DNA of 38,060 bases from a virus. The stretch spans positions 1 to 38,060 of IMG/VR virus record IMGVR_UViG_3300032053_000212; one strand, written 5' to 3'. Made by a program: the position numbers and the translations under genes. Within the stretch, counting starts at the first letter, position 1. Each line of letters starts with the position of its first letter. The notes beneath the pieces are model-generated. The model had not been told where the DNA came from. It did not search any database and was given only the letters and a program-made list of their open reading frames with translations. Below, piece after piece: positions 1-8,311 of this stretch.

Positions 1-30
1 TCACTGCCTAGCAGTAGTTGAGGAGGCTTC

Positions 31-264
31 ATGGCTGCGGCTAAGTGGTTTGAGATCGTTACGGAGCTGAGATATCCCGCAGACGCCGTATCCCTCAAGA
101 AGGCCCTATCAGGCAAGTGGGAAGGCACGCTCAATTGGAAGACTGCTTACCCTGGGGATGTTGTGAATGATCTTCCCTCAGAGGTAACAGAGACCCTTTT
201 AGAGACAAGGGATATTAAGCCTGCAAAGGCCCCGAAGATCGAGACCGAAGAGAAGGAGGGTTGA
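31..264 (+). CDS. Small hypothetical structural-operon protein
   Basis: This 77-residue acidic protein is not recognised. An AGGAGG-type ribosome binding site lies just before the ATG. The C-terminal 15 residues are rich in Lys and Glu. Its pattern, a short beta-like N-terminal part followed by a Gly-Asp...Leu-Pro segment and a charged tail, resembles small proteins that sit between capsid and connector genes in many siphophages, but no function can be assigned. It is the first complete gene of the virion operon in this window, 3 bases before the tail-tube-like gene. Confidence 0.7.
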   Translation: MAAAKWFEIVTELRYPADAVSLKKALSGKWEGTLNWKTAYPGDVVNDLPSEVTETLLETRDIKPAKAPKIETEEKEG

Positions 265-267
265 TAA

Positions 268-1038
268 GTGGCTCAATATAGTTCATCGAGCATCGGGTAC
301 CTTCTCGTCGGGCAGTATAACCTGACTAATGTCAGTAGTAAGCTGGAAGACGGAGTTGAAGCTCCCATTGAAGATGTTACACCTTTTGGTGTTGGTACGC
401 AGGCATACGGTAGGCCAGGCTTCAAGAAGTATACCATCTCTGGTCATGAGGGTTGGTACGATGATGCCGCCGATAGTATTAACGCCGCAATGGTTAGTAT
501 GGCTTCAACTGAAGAAGTCCTCATGTTGGCATACCAAGGTAATACTGCTGGTAAGTATGCCGTTTGCGCTGGTGGGGCAATTCGTGCGGGCTACAAGAGG
601 GGGTTTGAGGTCGGTCAGTATCATAAGGCCTCCTTTGATCTAAGCCTCTCGGGGACCCGAGACGAAGCTATTATTCTGGCACCTCTTCAGGTGTATACCG
701 GTAATGGTAACACTGAGGGTGCGTACCTTGACTTGAACGCCTACGGGGGTTCAGGATCACCTTCAACGTCCCTTGGTTGTACCCTGTACGTTTGCATCAC
801 ATCTTTTACTCAGTCCACGAGTTCTGGTCTGACGATCACCTTTGAGGATAGTACTACTACAGGTACCTTCTTGTCTCAATGTGCAACTGCTAACATTACT
901 GCGCCCGGTATTACAGGATACAAGGTTGTTTCAGCCGACATGACCGTCAACAGGTATATCGCACTGAAGTGGGCTTGGGGTGGTACCGTCGGATCAGCCG
1001 CGGCTACCTTTACGGCTGCTGTAGCGATTAACAGATAA
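268..1038 (+). CDS. Tail-tube-like protein A (major tail protein candidate)
   Basis: A 256-residue protein starting at GTG behind AAGGAGGG. Residues 1-140 have the layout of siphophage tail tube proteins: a TPFG loop (about 38-41), a FKKYTISG strand and GWYDD motif (about 52-68), and a late YKRGFEVGQY segment (about 108-117). Residues 140-256 are a Gly/Ser/Thr-rich beta extension, possibly an Ig-like surface domain. The first half is paralogous to the next gene. Its place before the connector genes is unusual for a tail tube protein, so a capsid decoration role remains possible. High expression would be expected from its strong ribosome binding site. Confidence 0.6.
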   Translation: MAQYSSSSIGYLLVGQYNLTNVSSKLEDGVEAPIEDVTPFGVGTQAYGRPGFKKYTISGHEGWYDDAADSINAAMVSMASTEEVLMLAYQGNTAGKYAVCAGGAIRAGYKRGFEVGQYHKASFDLSLSGTRDEAIILAPLQVYTGNGNTEGAYLDLNAYGGSGSPSTSLGCTLYVCITSFTQSTSSGLTITFEDSTTTGTFLSQCATANITAPGITGYKVVSADMTVNRYIALKWAWGGTVGSAAATFTAAVAINR

Positions 1039-1050
1039 GGAGTGTGAGTA

Positions 1051-1497
1051 ATGGCTAAATATAGCAGCCCGAACCTTCTGTTCGAGATTGCTCGTTCAGA
1101 TGGGGGTGCACTGACTACAAGCTTTACTCAGTACATTACTAAGTTCGGGGAGATCAATGTTACTCGACCCCTGGTCGAGTCTACCCCGTTTGGAGCTGCG
1201 ATTGCCCAGTTCTTGGTAAGTGTCTTCAAGAAGTACGAGCCCTTCACGATCGAGGGTTACTACGACGACACCGCTACTGTTGGACCTGATGCCGTTCTTA
1301 ACATCGGTAAGTACACCAACGCGGCGTATCGGCAGTTTAGCCTCACGATTGGTGGTTCGAAGACCATCACGGGCGACGGCGTTGCAAGCACTGGTGGTGG
1401 TGTCTGGATCGTGAGTTACAAGAGGACCTTCACCGTTGGTGAGTACACCGGCTATAGCTGTGAGCTCCAGGCCACGGGTACCGTCGTCGAGAACTGA
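1051..1497 (+). CDS. Tail-tube-like protein B, paralogue of the preceding gene
   Basis: A 148-residue protein that lines up with the first half of its upstream neighbour: both start MA-x-YSS, share TPFG, FKKY, a YYDD/WYDD motif and YKR-x-F-x-VG-x-Y near the C-terminus. It lacks the C-terminal extension. AAGGAG lies before the ATG. The likely role is a tail tube subunit, with the longer gene A perhaps a minor decorated form, or the reverse. The duplication is visible in the sequence; the structural role is inferred from pattern and location. Confidence 0.6.
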   Translation: MAKYSSPNLLFEIARSDGGALTTSFTQYITKFGEINVTRPLVESTPFGAAIAQFLVSVFKKYEPFTIEGYYDDTATVGPDAVLNIGKYTNAAYRQFSLTIGGSKTITGDGVASTGGGVWIVSYKRTFTVGEYTGYSCELQATGTVVEN

Positions 1498-1523
1498 TCC
1501 TTTTAACGCCCGAGGAGGAAGCA

Positions 1524-1850
1524 ATGGCAGACAAAAAGAAGTTGGCTTTCGAGTACAACTATATTGATATCGTAGAGGGTGAAGATCGCATCGTCTCGAT
1601 TGAGGCTGGTACGATTCTCTCTGATGCCCAGTTGAAGGTCGTTCAGAAGGCCCAGCCTACGTGGGTTATTGGCGAGTTCGATGCCATGCCTGAGATATCT
1701 AACGGCGAGATGGTCATGGGCGAGAAGGATGCCCTTAAGAAGGGGCCTGCGAAGCCTCCCGTCGAGACTGCCGTTAAGTTGACGGCGGATGAGAAGCCTG
1801 CAGCTCCGAAGGACGAAGACCCCAAGGATCCTGACAAGAAGAAAGCGTAA
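1524..1850 (+). CDS. Hypothetical protein with a charged, proline/lysine-rich tail
   Basis: The 108-residue product is not recognised. It starts at ATG after GAGGAGG. The first 60 residues look folded (alternating hydrophobic pattern, a Gly-Thr-Ile-Leu-Ser-Asp turn), and the last 30 residues are a low-complexity Lys/Pro/Asp/Ala tail that is probably disordered. It lies between the tail-tube-like genes and the connector and may be a small head or neck accessory protein; this rests on position only. Confidence 0.65.
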   Translation: MADKKKLAFEYNYIDIVEGEDRIVSIEAGTILSDAQLKVVQKAQPTWVIGEFDAMPEISNGEMVMGEKDALKKGPAKPPVETAVKLTADEKPAAPKDEDPKDPDKKKA

Positions 1851-1855
1851 CGCAA

Positions 1856-2545
1856 ATGGCTGTCACTGTTCGACTCTCAGCAAAGGCCTTCGTCACCAAA
1901 CAGGAGATCCGTGAGGCTCTCTTTACGGAGACTTCAGAAGTAGACCGTACAGATGATGAGCTGAACACTCTGTATAACTTCGTTAACTGGGTTAGTGAGG
2001 GTATCGAGTCCTTTGTAGGACAGCCAGTAATTCAGAAGACTGTTATCGAGCACAATGATGGCGGCGGGGAGTACATCTTTTTCACAACCCTCCCCGTCGC
2101 CTCTTGTACCGCTGTAACTGAAGATGCTATCGAACTCACTGAGGGTACTGACTACCTATATGATCCTGATCTCGGAGCAGTGAGACGTCTTCTTACTGAT
2201 GCGACTACTCCTACTGCTAGTACTTTTGCCACAGGCCCTATGCTCGTAGAATGTGAATACATCGCAGGGTATGGCACACAAGTACGCGAAGCCGTCACCT
2301 ACGACCCCCCACTAGGTGAGGGTGAAGAGGGTGATCCGACCCTTGGGGAGCTTCTCAGTGTTACGGGAGTTCCCGAGGACTTTAAGCTCGCTACCTACAT
2401 TTGGGTTCAGAGCTTGTGGGAGAAAGGTCCTGCGAACTACTCTCCTGAGCAAGGTAGTGCTACTGGTTCCCGTGCTGCTATCCCTTACGCCGTGAAAGAG
2501 ATCCTGCGCAACCGTGTTCTCCAAGTACATTGGATTGGGTCATGA
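1856..2545 (+). CDS. Head-tail connector (HK97 gp6-like adaptor)
   Basis: A 229-residue protein with the arrangement of gp6-type connector proteins: N-terminal helices with acidic residues (about 15-50), a central beta segment with a tyrosine-aspartate turn and EYIAGYG (about 130-140), and C-terminal helices starting at VPEDFKLATYIWVQSLW (about 172-190) that end in a conserved-looking IPYAVKEIL helix. This family forms a 12-subunit ring under the portal. It begins 5 bases after the preceding stop and shares an ATGA overlap with the next gene, consistent with co-translation. Family assignment is by pattern, not by search. Confidence 0.65.
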   Translation: MAVTVRLSAKAFVTKQEIREALFTETSEVDRTDDELNTLYNFVNWVSEGIESFVGQPVIQKTVIEHNDGGGEYIFFTTLPVASCTAVTEDAIELTEGTDYLYDPDLGAVRRLLTDATTPTASTFATGPMLVECEYIAGYGTQVREAVTYDPPLGEGEEGDPTLGELLSVTGVPEDFKLATYIWVQSLWEKGPANYSPEQGSATGSRAAIPYAVKEILRNRVLQVHWIGS

Positions 2546-3045
2546 GCGTCACGGTCAATATGACCTTAATATATGCCCCACATAATCCTAATGGGCAGTT
2601 TGCTGCCTTTAAGGCTGAAGAGCCTTCTATTCGGTTGGCTGTTATGACCGAACTTCAACTTAAGTTGGCTACTATGGCTGCTGAGGGCGCTCCCATGGGG
2701 CTCTCTGGAAACCTTAAGCAAGAGATGTTTGTTGGAGGAGGCGGCGATTCAATTGTCACTCCAGATAAAGCTACGGTCGCACCGGGCGACCCTTATGGCC
2801 CTCAACAAGATAGTGGGTATCATAGTGGCCCTGCCAACCCTGACGGAGGGAAGTATTACTCCCTTCGTGAATGGGTAATGATAAAGCTTGGTGGGGATGA
2901 GGGCGACGTATACAGAATCGCTCAAACTTTGGAGTATAAGGGTACTGATTATATGGCCAAGACTAAAATTGCTGCCCCGGCACTCGTAACGGAAGCAGGC
3001 GTGCAACTTAACAAGCTGGCTTGGGTTGGCTTGGGGTTTAGATAA
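2542..3045 (+). CDS. Neck / minor head-tail joining protein (HK97 gp10-like candidate)
   Basis: I chose the ATG at 2542, which overlaps the upstream stop as ATGA, over a TTG 12 bases earlier; this gives 167 residues. A helical region near residues 25-55 and a later basic/aromatic segment fit small neck proteins of the gp10 class, which lie between connector and tail terminator genes. A Gly-rich loop (about 65-75) and Tyr/Pro-rich segment (about 80-105) are notable. The assignment depends mostly on gene order. Confidence 0.5.
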   Translation: MSVTVNMTLIYAPHNPNGQFAAFKAEEPSIRLAVMTELQLKLATMAAEGAPMGLSGNLKQEMFVGGGGDSIVTPDKATVAPGDPYGPQQDSGYHSGPANPDGGKYYSLREWVMIKLGGDEGDVYRIAQTLEYKGTDYMAKTKIAAPALVTEAGVQLNKLAWVGLGFR

Positions 3046-3473
3046 TGTCTAGCAACCTTCAAAATGTCGCGGAAGCTATTGGTGCCCTTGCTAGTACTGT
3101 TACGGGCATTGATCATGTTGAGACACGTCCAAAGCTTACAGCGGGTAGAAGCTTGCCTGCTATCTTTGTAACCTATGATGGTTTCAAACAAGGTCCTATG
3201 ACATTCAAGTCGTGGGAGATGCTCTATACATTTCAACTAACTTTGTATCTAGCCATTGATGGTCGTAACATAGAGGCCCAATGGGATAGCCTCCTTGATC
3301 TTTCAAATAAAATAGCGGATACTTTTCGTAGCAGCTTTACTTTGGAAGGTGCGGCCTTTAAGGCCGTAATTGTTTCAGGGAGGGCCATTATTGATCTACC
3401 AAGAACACCTAATCAGAAGTCCACTTGGATGGGACATCGTTTTCAGCTCGAAGTTACGATGGAAGAATCCTGA
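3045..3473 (+). CDS. Tail terminator protein
   Basis: A 142-residue alpha/beta protein starting in a TAATG overlap with the gene before it. An N-terminal helix, an ETRP...LPAIFVTYDGF strand pair (about 26-45), a long YTFQLTLYLAID strand (about 60-70) and a second helix with DSLLDLSNKIADTF (about 80-95) match the fold order of tail terminators such as lambda gpU, which cap the tail tube and join it to the head. Its place before the chaperone genes is typical. Confidence 0.6.
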   Translation: MSSNLQNVAEAIGALASTVTGIDHVETRPKLTAGRSLPAIFVTYDGFKQGPMTFKSWEMLYTFQLTLYLAIDGRNIEAQWDSLLDLSNKIADTFRSSFTLEGAAFKAVIVSGRAIIDLPRTPNQKSTWMGHRFQLEVTMEES

Positions 3474-3492
3474 AGCCCGATAAGGAGTAATC

Positions 3493-3909
3493 ATGTCTGT
3501 CAAGAGTACAATCGTCCATAAGCTCGATATCCCTCATGAGGCTGGAGAGTGGATCGAATTCAGAGAACTCGGCTGGCGCACCTTGGAACTTGCCCGTGAG
3601 ACTAAGTCCCGCGCGGCCCTTCTAGGCTTCCGCGACCTCGGACCAGACTTCCTCAAGTCCCTTACCCCCACCGAGGATGCGACTACCGACGCCCCTGAGA
3701 CTGTTCAGAAGCCTGTTGACACGTATGATATGGCAACTCTTCTTAAGGCTTCGATATCTGCTTGGTCATACACAGCTCCTTGTAATGAGGCCTCCATTGA
3801 CTCCCTTGACCAGGCCACAGCCACGTGGGCCTTTGAAGCGATCATCCAGATCCACTTCCCCACGGAGGACGAGTTGGGAAAAGTCTCAGAGCCTTCGAAA
3901 GAGCTCTAA
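3493..3909 (+). CDS. Tail assembly chaperone, short form (gpG-like)
   Basis: A 138-residue product starting at ATG after AAGGAG. It sits directly between the tail terminator and the tape measure gene, where gpG-like chaperones coat the tape measure before tail polymerisation. The protein is helical and acidic at its end. Its last nine codons follow a slippery GGGAAAA site, so a fraction of ribosomes should leave this frame before its TAA. Confidence 0.8.
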   Translation: MSVKSTIVHKLDIPHEAGEWIEFRELGWRTLELARETKSRAALLGFRDLGPDFLKSLTPTEDATTDAPETVQKPVDTYDMATLLKASISAWSYTAPCNEASIDSLDQATATWAFEAIIQIHFPTEDELGKVSEPSKEL

Positions 3910-4160
3910 GGGGAGATTCTAATACAGTCCCTATAGACTGGATCGTTGGCCAAATGTGTGAGGAGTTTAGATGCACTCCAGACATAGCGGTAGACCTTCC
4001 CTTTGGAATATCTTCTAGGATTATGGCTCTTCGTAATTATGCCCAGACGCGTTCTTTGATAGAGAACTCTGATCCTAAGGATCTTAAGCATACCCCAAGT
4101 ATTGAAAAGGTTCTGCTTATTCAAGCCAAGCTAGATATGGGTATAGAGGAAGAGGCCTAG
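3493..4160 (+). CDS. Tail assembly chaperone, frameshifted long form (gpG-T-like)
   Basis: The -1 frame is open from the slippery site through 4160, so ribosomes that slip at 3876-3882 make a fusion of 130 residues from the first frame and 92 from the second, about 222 residues. The downstream part has no need of its own start, although an internal ATG exists at 3954. The T-like part contains a helical FGISSRIMALRNYAQ segment. In lambda-like phages the G and GT forms bind the tape measure in a fixed ratio, and the tape measure gene follows here with no gap. Confidence 0.85.
3876..3907 (+). promoter_or_regulatory. Programmed -1 frameshift signal: slippery heptamer plus hairpin
   Basis: G GGA AAA at 3876-3882 is in the correct X XXY YYZ register relative to the start at 3493. 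Five bases downstream is a hairpin: AGAGC (3888-3892) pairs with GCTCT (3903-3907), continued by CTT (3893-3895) with AAG (3899-3901), leaving a bulged A3902 and a CGA loop. Spacing and stem fit a stimulatory element. Confidence 0.85.
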
Positions 4161-7100
4161 ATGCCTGGTTACACAGGCGAAATTCTTATCACCTCAGCTT
4201 GGGATGGCAAGGGGGTTGCTGCTGCCCAAGCACAGCTGAGAGGCCTTGAGTCTACCGTTAGGTCTAATCAGGCTCGTATGACCACTCTAGGTCAGGGACC
4301 TGCGACTGCCGCAAAGGGCGGCATGACTGATTGGATTCGCAAGAATCAGCTTGGCCTCCGTATGGTAGGTCATGACGCCCAAATGGTGGGGCAAACAATC
4401 TTCCGTTGGGTTACTATTCCACTAGGCCTTGTCAGTGTAGTTACTGCCAAGATGGCTTATGACTTTAATACCTCGATGACTAAGGTTCAGGCCCTTACGG
4501 GTACCTCTACAGAGATGATGAAGACCTATAATGAAGAGGTCCTAAGGCTGTCCAAGGCTACGGGTGTTATGCCCACAGCTGTTTCGGAGGGCTTGTACTT
4601 CATTGCCTCGTCAGGCTTTAAGGGTGCTTCGGCCTTGAAGATCCTTGCAGAGTCCACGAAGCTTGCTGCTACTGGTATGGGCGATATGATGTTCATGGGT
4701 CAGACACTGACGTCTGCCATGACAGCTTGGGGTGAGAAGACCCTTAGTGCTGCAGAAGCCGCTGATACCCTTGTGGCGGCCGTTCGAGAAGGTAAAGCTG
4801 AGCCAGATGAATTCTCTCGTTCCCTTGGTCGTGTTATCCCTGTTGCTTCTCAGGTAGGAATCAAGTTCCAAGAGGTGGCGGCTTCAATTGCTGCTATGAC
4901 CAATATTGGTTTGAGCGCTCGTATCTCCACCTTTGCCTTGCGTACCCTCTTGACGTCCTTCCTGAAGCCTCAGAAGCCTCTTATTGATGGTTTGAAGGAA
5001 GTTGGGCTTACAGTACCTAAGATTGTAAAGACCATGACGACTGATGGCTTCTTGCCTGCCATGAAGAAGATCTACGACGCTACCCATGGTAGTGCAACGA
5101 AGATCACTCGGATGTTCACTCAGAATGCTGGTACGGCTTTCCTTGCTCTCTTCCGGCAGTACGATAAGACTAAGGGTATCTTTGATAGGACTATTGGTAG
5201 CCAGGGTGACGCCGCTAAGGCCTTTGCCCTCGCAATGGAATCTCCTGCGGCTAAGTTCCGTGTAGCTTTGGCTAACTTGTCTGCAGCTGCAATTGTTCTG
5301 GGTAGTAAACTACTTCCTATATTTACCCAAATTGTTAGCTGGGTTAGTAGACTCGTTGACAAGTTTAATAACCTTTCATCGAGTACTCAAGGCTGGATTG
5401 GGAAAATCTTAATTGCTGTCTCTGCAATTGGTATACTTGCTAGTGTTGTTGGTAAAGTCGCTACCATTATGACCGGGGTTGCCGCTTTTAAGTTTATGGT
5501 CCAGGGGGGCTTCTCCGGTACAGGTATGATTGCCGAACAGGCTCGAGTGGCTCGTGAGGCTGCGGCGGGCGGTGCAGAGGTTGCAAATACAGGCGCCACG
5601 AATGCCAATACTGCAGCCAAGAATGCCAACGCCGCTGCTACGATTAGACAGATTGCAGTTAAAAACGGTCTAATTACTGCTAATATAACGGAGGCAACTA
5701 CCCTCACAGCTGGTGAGGCTGCTTTCTATAGTGCTCAAGTTGCTCGTGAGGCTGCGGTAGCCCGTACTGAAGCTGCTACAGCGGACCTTATGCTTACTGA
5801 AGGGCGTCTTGTTATGGCTCAAGGGGCTGTAGTTACTACTACTGCCGCTGAGACTGATGCCCTTAATGCTTATATTGCGGCCCAAGCTCGAGCTGCCGTA
5901 GTTGCAGCTGAGGCTAGTGCTGCCCAAACTAACTTGGCGACGTCCACGGTTCTTCTAGAAGGTACCCAGACTCGACAGTCGGCAAGCTATATAGCAGGTC
6001 TACGAGCACAAGTTGCTGCTACTGCTATGCTGGCTGCGGATGCTAATGCGGTTGCTGTAGAGCAGGGTGCCGCAGCCATGACAGCCTCTCGAGTACAGGC
6101 CATGGCGAAAGGCAACCTTGTTGCTGCCGAAGCAAATGCAGCACGCTCTGCTACGGGGGTAGCTACGGCCGCTACGGCCGCTGGGGCTGCCATAACGCTA
6201 GAGAAGACGGCTATAGATACTTTAGCTGCTTCTTCTAAAAAGGGTTTGACAGGGACAATTGCAAGTGTTGCCTCATGGCTTGGTCCTTGGAAGGCTGCGG
6301 GCCTTGTAATTGCTGCAATTGGGGCCGCTTTGCTAGTAATAAAGCTGAACGCCGATGCTGCTATGAATGCCATTGCTACCCCTGATATGATGAAGAGTAC
6401 TAAGGCCGCTATAGAAGGCCCTGACGGCCGACAGTTGCAAGAGTGGGCTGATAGAGCTCTTGGTGGGCGACTCGTTGTTAAGGATGGCGAGCTTGTATGG
6501 CAGCCTCGGTATTCCGTTAAGCCCATAGATGTTTCCACCTTGTCAAAGTGGGCTCATACTACTGCCGTTGAAGCCCGAAGGAAGCTTGTAGAAGCCGATA
6601 TTGAAGAGCAACGAGTCTATGCTAAGGTTAGTGCCCGCGAGGCTATGCGTGTTGCTAAGGAAGCTGAACTTGGAATTGGCTTCATAAAGTCTCAGAAGGC
6701 TTATGCAGGAAGGCTTGGGCCTGAGGCTCAGGCGAATGCAAAGGCTCAACTAGCCAACCTTGAGTACACTGCTAGAACCCAACGCGCCCTTTATGATGAG
6801 CTAGTAGGGAAGGCTGAAGGTCTAGCAGGACGTCTTGCACGAGCCCAAGGGAAGACTGAGGTTCTTGTTATCAAGGCGAAGCTTGTAGATATGGGTGATA
6901 GTGTTAAAAAGTTTGAGGGGCAGCTCTCAAAGGTTCGTGCCTCTATGAAGAAGGCTACTCCTGGCAGTGACCTCTATCTCAGACTCCAAATGAATGAACA
7001 AGAAATCCTCGACAAGCTTGCACGTTTAAGGTCCTCTATACAACAACTGCGCAAGGAAAACAAGCCTATCCTTCTTGAGGCTCGTGTCGAGTCTGCCAAG

Positions 7101-7886
7101 AAGAACGTTAAAACCCTTCAGCAACTCGTTACCCGCCTTAAGGCTCGCGATGCTCGAAACAATCTTCCATTCCAGGCTGATACAAAAGCAGCTATGGCCA
7201 AACTAAAAGCCCTCAGAGAACAAAGGGATAAGCTTAAGGAGAAACTTGAGATTGAAGTAGGCGTAAAGGGTCCAAGAAAGACTGCCCTAGGCCTTCCTAA
7301 TTGGATACGCGAAGGTAGTGGCACCCCTACTAAGACTGCTACCGTTCAAATTGCTGCTAATGCTGGAGACGTCTTTAAGAAGGCCCGTACTGTAACCAAC
7401 GCTCTAGCAATTGTAGGGGGCCTTACTCCAACTCCTAAAATTGGTGCCGATATCGGAGGGGTAACTAACGGCGTAACTAATGCTAGGATAGCCTTGGATG
7501 CTATTAACGGTAAGACCGTTACAACCTATATCAATGAGGTTACGAGACCTCGAGATCAAGCCTTCGGTGGCGTATACAATCTGACCTCTGCTACAAACTT
7601 CCGTGCAGGTGAGGCGGGCCCTGAAGTCGCCGCCTTCTTCCCACTGAATAATCCTACGCGGTCATCTTCGTTGTTGGCACAACTAAATGCTCAATTTGGT
7701 GCAACAGGCAATATGCCTGGCAGCGGTGGAGGCTCAAGGACAGTTCATTATCATTCACACGTCACCCTCCCACAGGGTATCGTCGTAGATGATACCGAAC
7801 GCTTCGCTAAGCGGTTGACGCCTTACCAGGCGAGCCAACTTTCTGTCGCCCAACGCCGTCGGCAGAGAGGAGTAGCAACTCTTTAA
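4161..7886 (+). CDS. Tail tape measure protein (TP901 family)
   Basis: The 1241-residue protein begins directly after the chaperone stop. A hydrophobic segment lies at about 78-98, followed by a TP901-type core domain (about 100-330). More hydrophobic stretches occur near 375-395, 412-440 and 700-730, then a long helical, Lys/Glu-rich coiled-coil region (about 760-1030). Residues 460-690 are extremely alanine-rich, made of short AREAA/AATA-like units. The C-terminus has the FRAGEAGPEVAAFFP-type motif often seen at tape measure ends. With the usual 1.5 Angstrom per residue the tail would be near 185 nm. It sets tail length and likely helps DNA cross the membrane. Confidence 0.95.
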   Translation: MPGYTGEILITSAWDGKGVAAAQAQLRGLESTVRSNQARMTTLGQGPATAAKGGMTDWIRKNQLGLRMVGHDAQMVGQTIFRWVTIPLGLVSVVTAKMAYDFNTSMTKVQALTGTSTEMMKTYNEEVLRLSKATGVMPTAVSEGLYFIASSGFKGASALKILAESTKLAATGMGDMMFMGQTLTSAMTAWGEKTLSAAEAADTLVAAVREGKAEPDEFSRSLGRVIPVASQVGIKFQEVAASIAAMTNIGLSARISTFALRTLLTSFLKPQKPLIDGLKEVGLTVPKIVKTMTTDGFLPAMKKIYDATHGSATKITRMFTQNAGTAFLALFRQYDKTKGIFDRTIGSQGDAAKAFALAMESPAAKFRVALANLSAAAIVLGSKLLPIFTQIVSWVSRLVDKFNNLSSSTQGWIGKILIAVSAIGILASVVGKVATIMTGVAAFKFMVQGGFSGTGMIAEQARVAREAAAGGAEVANTGATNANTAAKNANAAATIRQIAVKNGLITANITEATTLTAGEAAFYSAQVAREAAVARTEAATADLMLTEGRLVMAQGAVVTTTAAETDALNAYIAAQARAAVVAAEASAAQTNLATSTVLLEGTQTRQSASYIAGLRAQVAATAMLAADANAVAVEQGAAAMTASRVQAMAKGNLVAAEANAARSATGVATAATAAGAAITLEKTAIDTLAASSKKGLTGTIASVASWLGPWKAAGLVIAAIGAALLVIKLNADAAMNAIATPDMMKSTKAAIEGPDGRQLQEWADRALGGRLVVKDGELVWQPRYSVKPIDVSTLSKWAHTTAVEARRKLVEADIEEQRVYAKVSAREAMRVAKEAELGIGFIKSQKAYAGRLGPEAQANAKAQLANLEYTARTQRALYDELVGKAEGLAGRLARAQGKTEVLVIKAKLVDMGDSVKKFEGQLSKVRASMKKATPGSDLYLRLQMNEQEILDKLARLRSSIQQLRKENKPILLEARVESAKKNVKTLQQLVTRLKARDARNNLPFQADTKAAMAKLKALREQRDKLKEKLEIEVGVKGPRKTALGLPNWIREGSGTPTKTATVQIAANAGDVFKKARTVTNALAIVGGLTPTPKIGADIGGVTNGVTNARIALDAINGKTVTTYINEVTRPRDQAFGGVYNLTSATNFRAGEAGPEVAAFFPLNNPTRSSSLLAQLNAQFGATGNMPGSGGGSRTVHYHSHVTLPQGIVVDDTERFAKRLTPYQASQLSVAQRRRQRGVATL

Positions 7887-8311
7887 TGGCTACTGCAATT
7901 ACTCTTGGCCACGGCGGTACTCCTGCCAGCATCAACCTTAATAATCAGTCGACCCACTTTGTTGGTGAGTCAGGATTCAACTACGGCGGTCCACAGACCA
8001 CTTGGGACGAGGCTATTAGTTACTCCGGTGGCGCCTCGACACAAGTAAACGTGCAGCGCAAGCACCTCATCCCGGTGACGATCCCCATGTGGGTGGTCGG
8101 CTCCAGCGTGAGCAACCTGAACACCCTCTTGAGTACGCTGTGGACGTTGGTCGATACCTGCACCAACGCCGCCCCAGGCACCCTCCAGGTCGCCAGCGAG
8201 ACGGCCATGAACATCGTATACTCCACGCGCCCCGAGGATCTCGAGCGCAATACTGTCTATGAGCTTCAATTCCGTGCCTACTTCACGTTGGTCTTGATGA
8301 GGCAACCTTGA
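7886..8311 (+). CDS. Distal-tail-like protein, stand-alone copy
   Basis: A 141-residue protein in a TAATG overlap with the tape measure gene, where distal tail (Dit) proteins are normally encoded. Key features are a PQTTW motif (about 36-40), VTIPMWVVG (about 63-71), a Leu-rich helix and a NIVYSTRPE...RAYFTL C-terminal strand pair. About 60% of its residues by eye recur at the C-terminus of the next gene. The first 150 bases are AT-richer than the rest of the gene, which turns sharply GC-rich near 8040. It probably forms the ring at the tail tip. Confidence 0.65.
   Translation: MATAITLGHGGTPASINLNNQSTHFVGESGFNYGGPQTTWDEAISYSGGASTQVNVQRKHLIPVTIPMWVVGSSVSNLNTLLSTLWTLVDTCTNAAPGTLQVASETAMNIVYSTRPEDLERNTVYELQFRAYFTLVLMRQP

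Noticed and set aside
1-21. Possible C-terminal codons of an upstream gene ending TGA at 19-21 or TAG at 7-9
   Set aside because: Too short to decide the frame; an upstream gene is likely but cannot be supported here.
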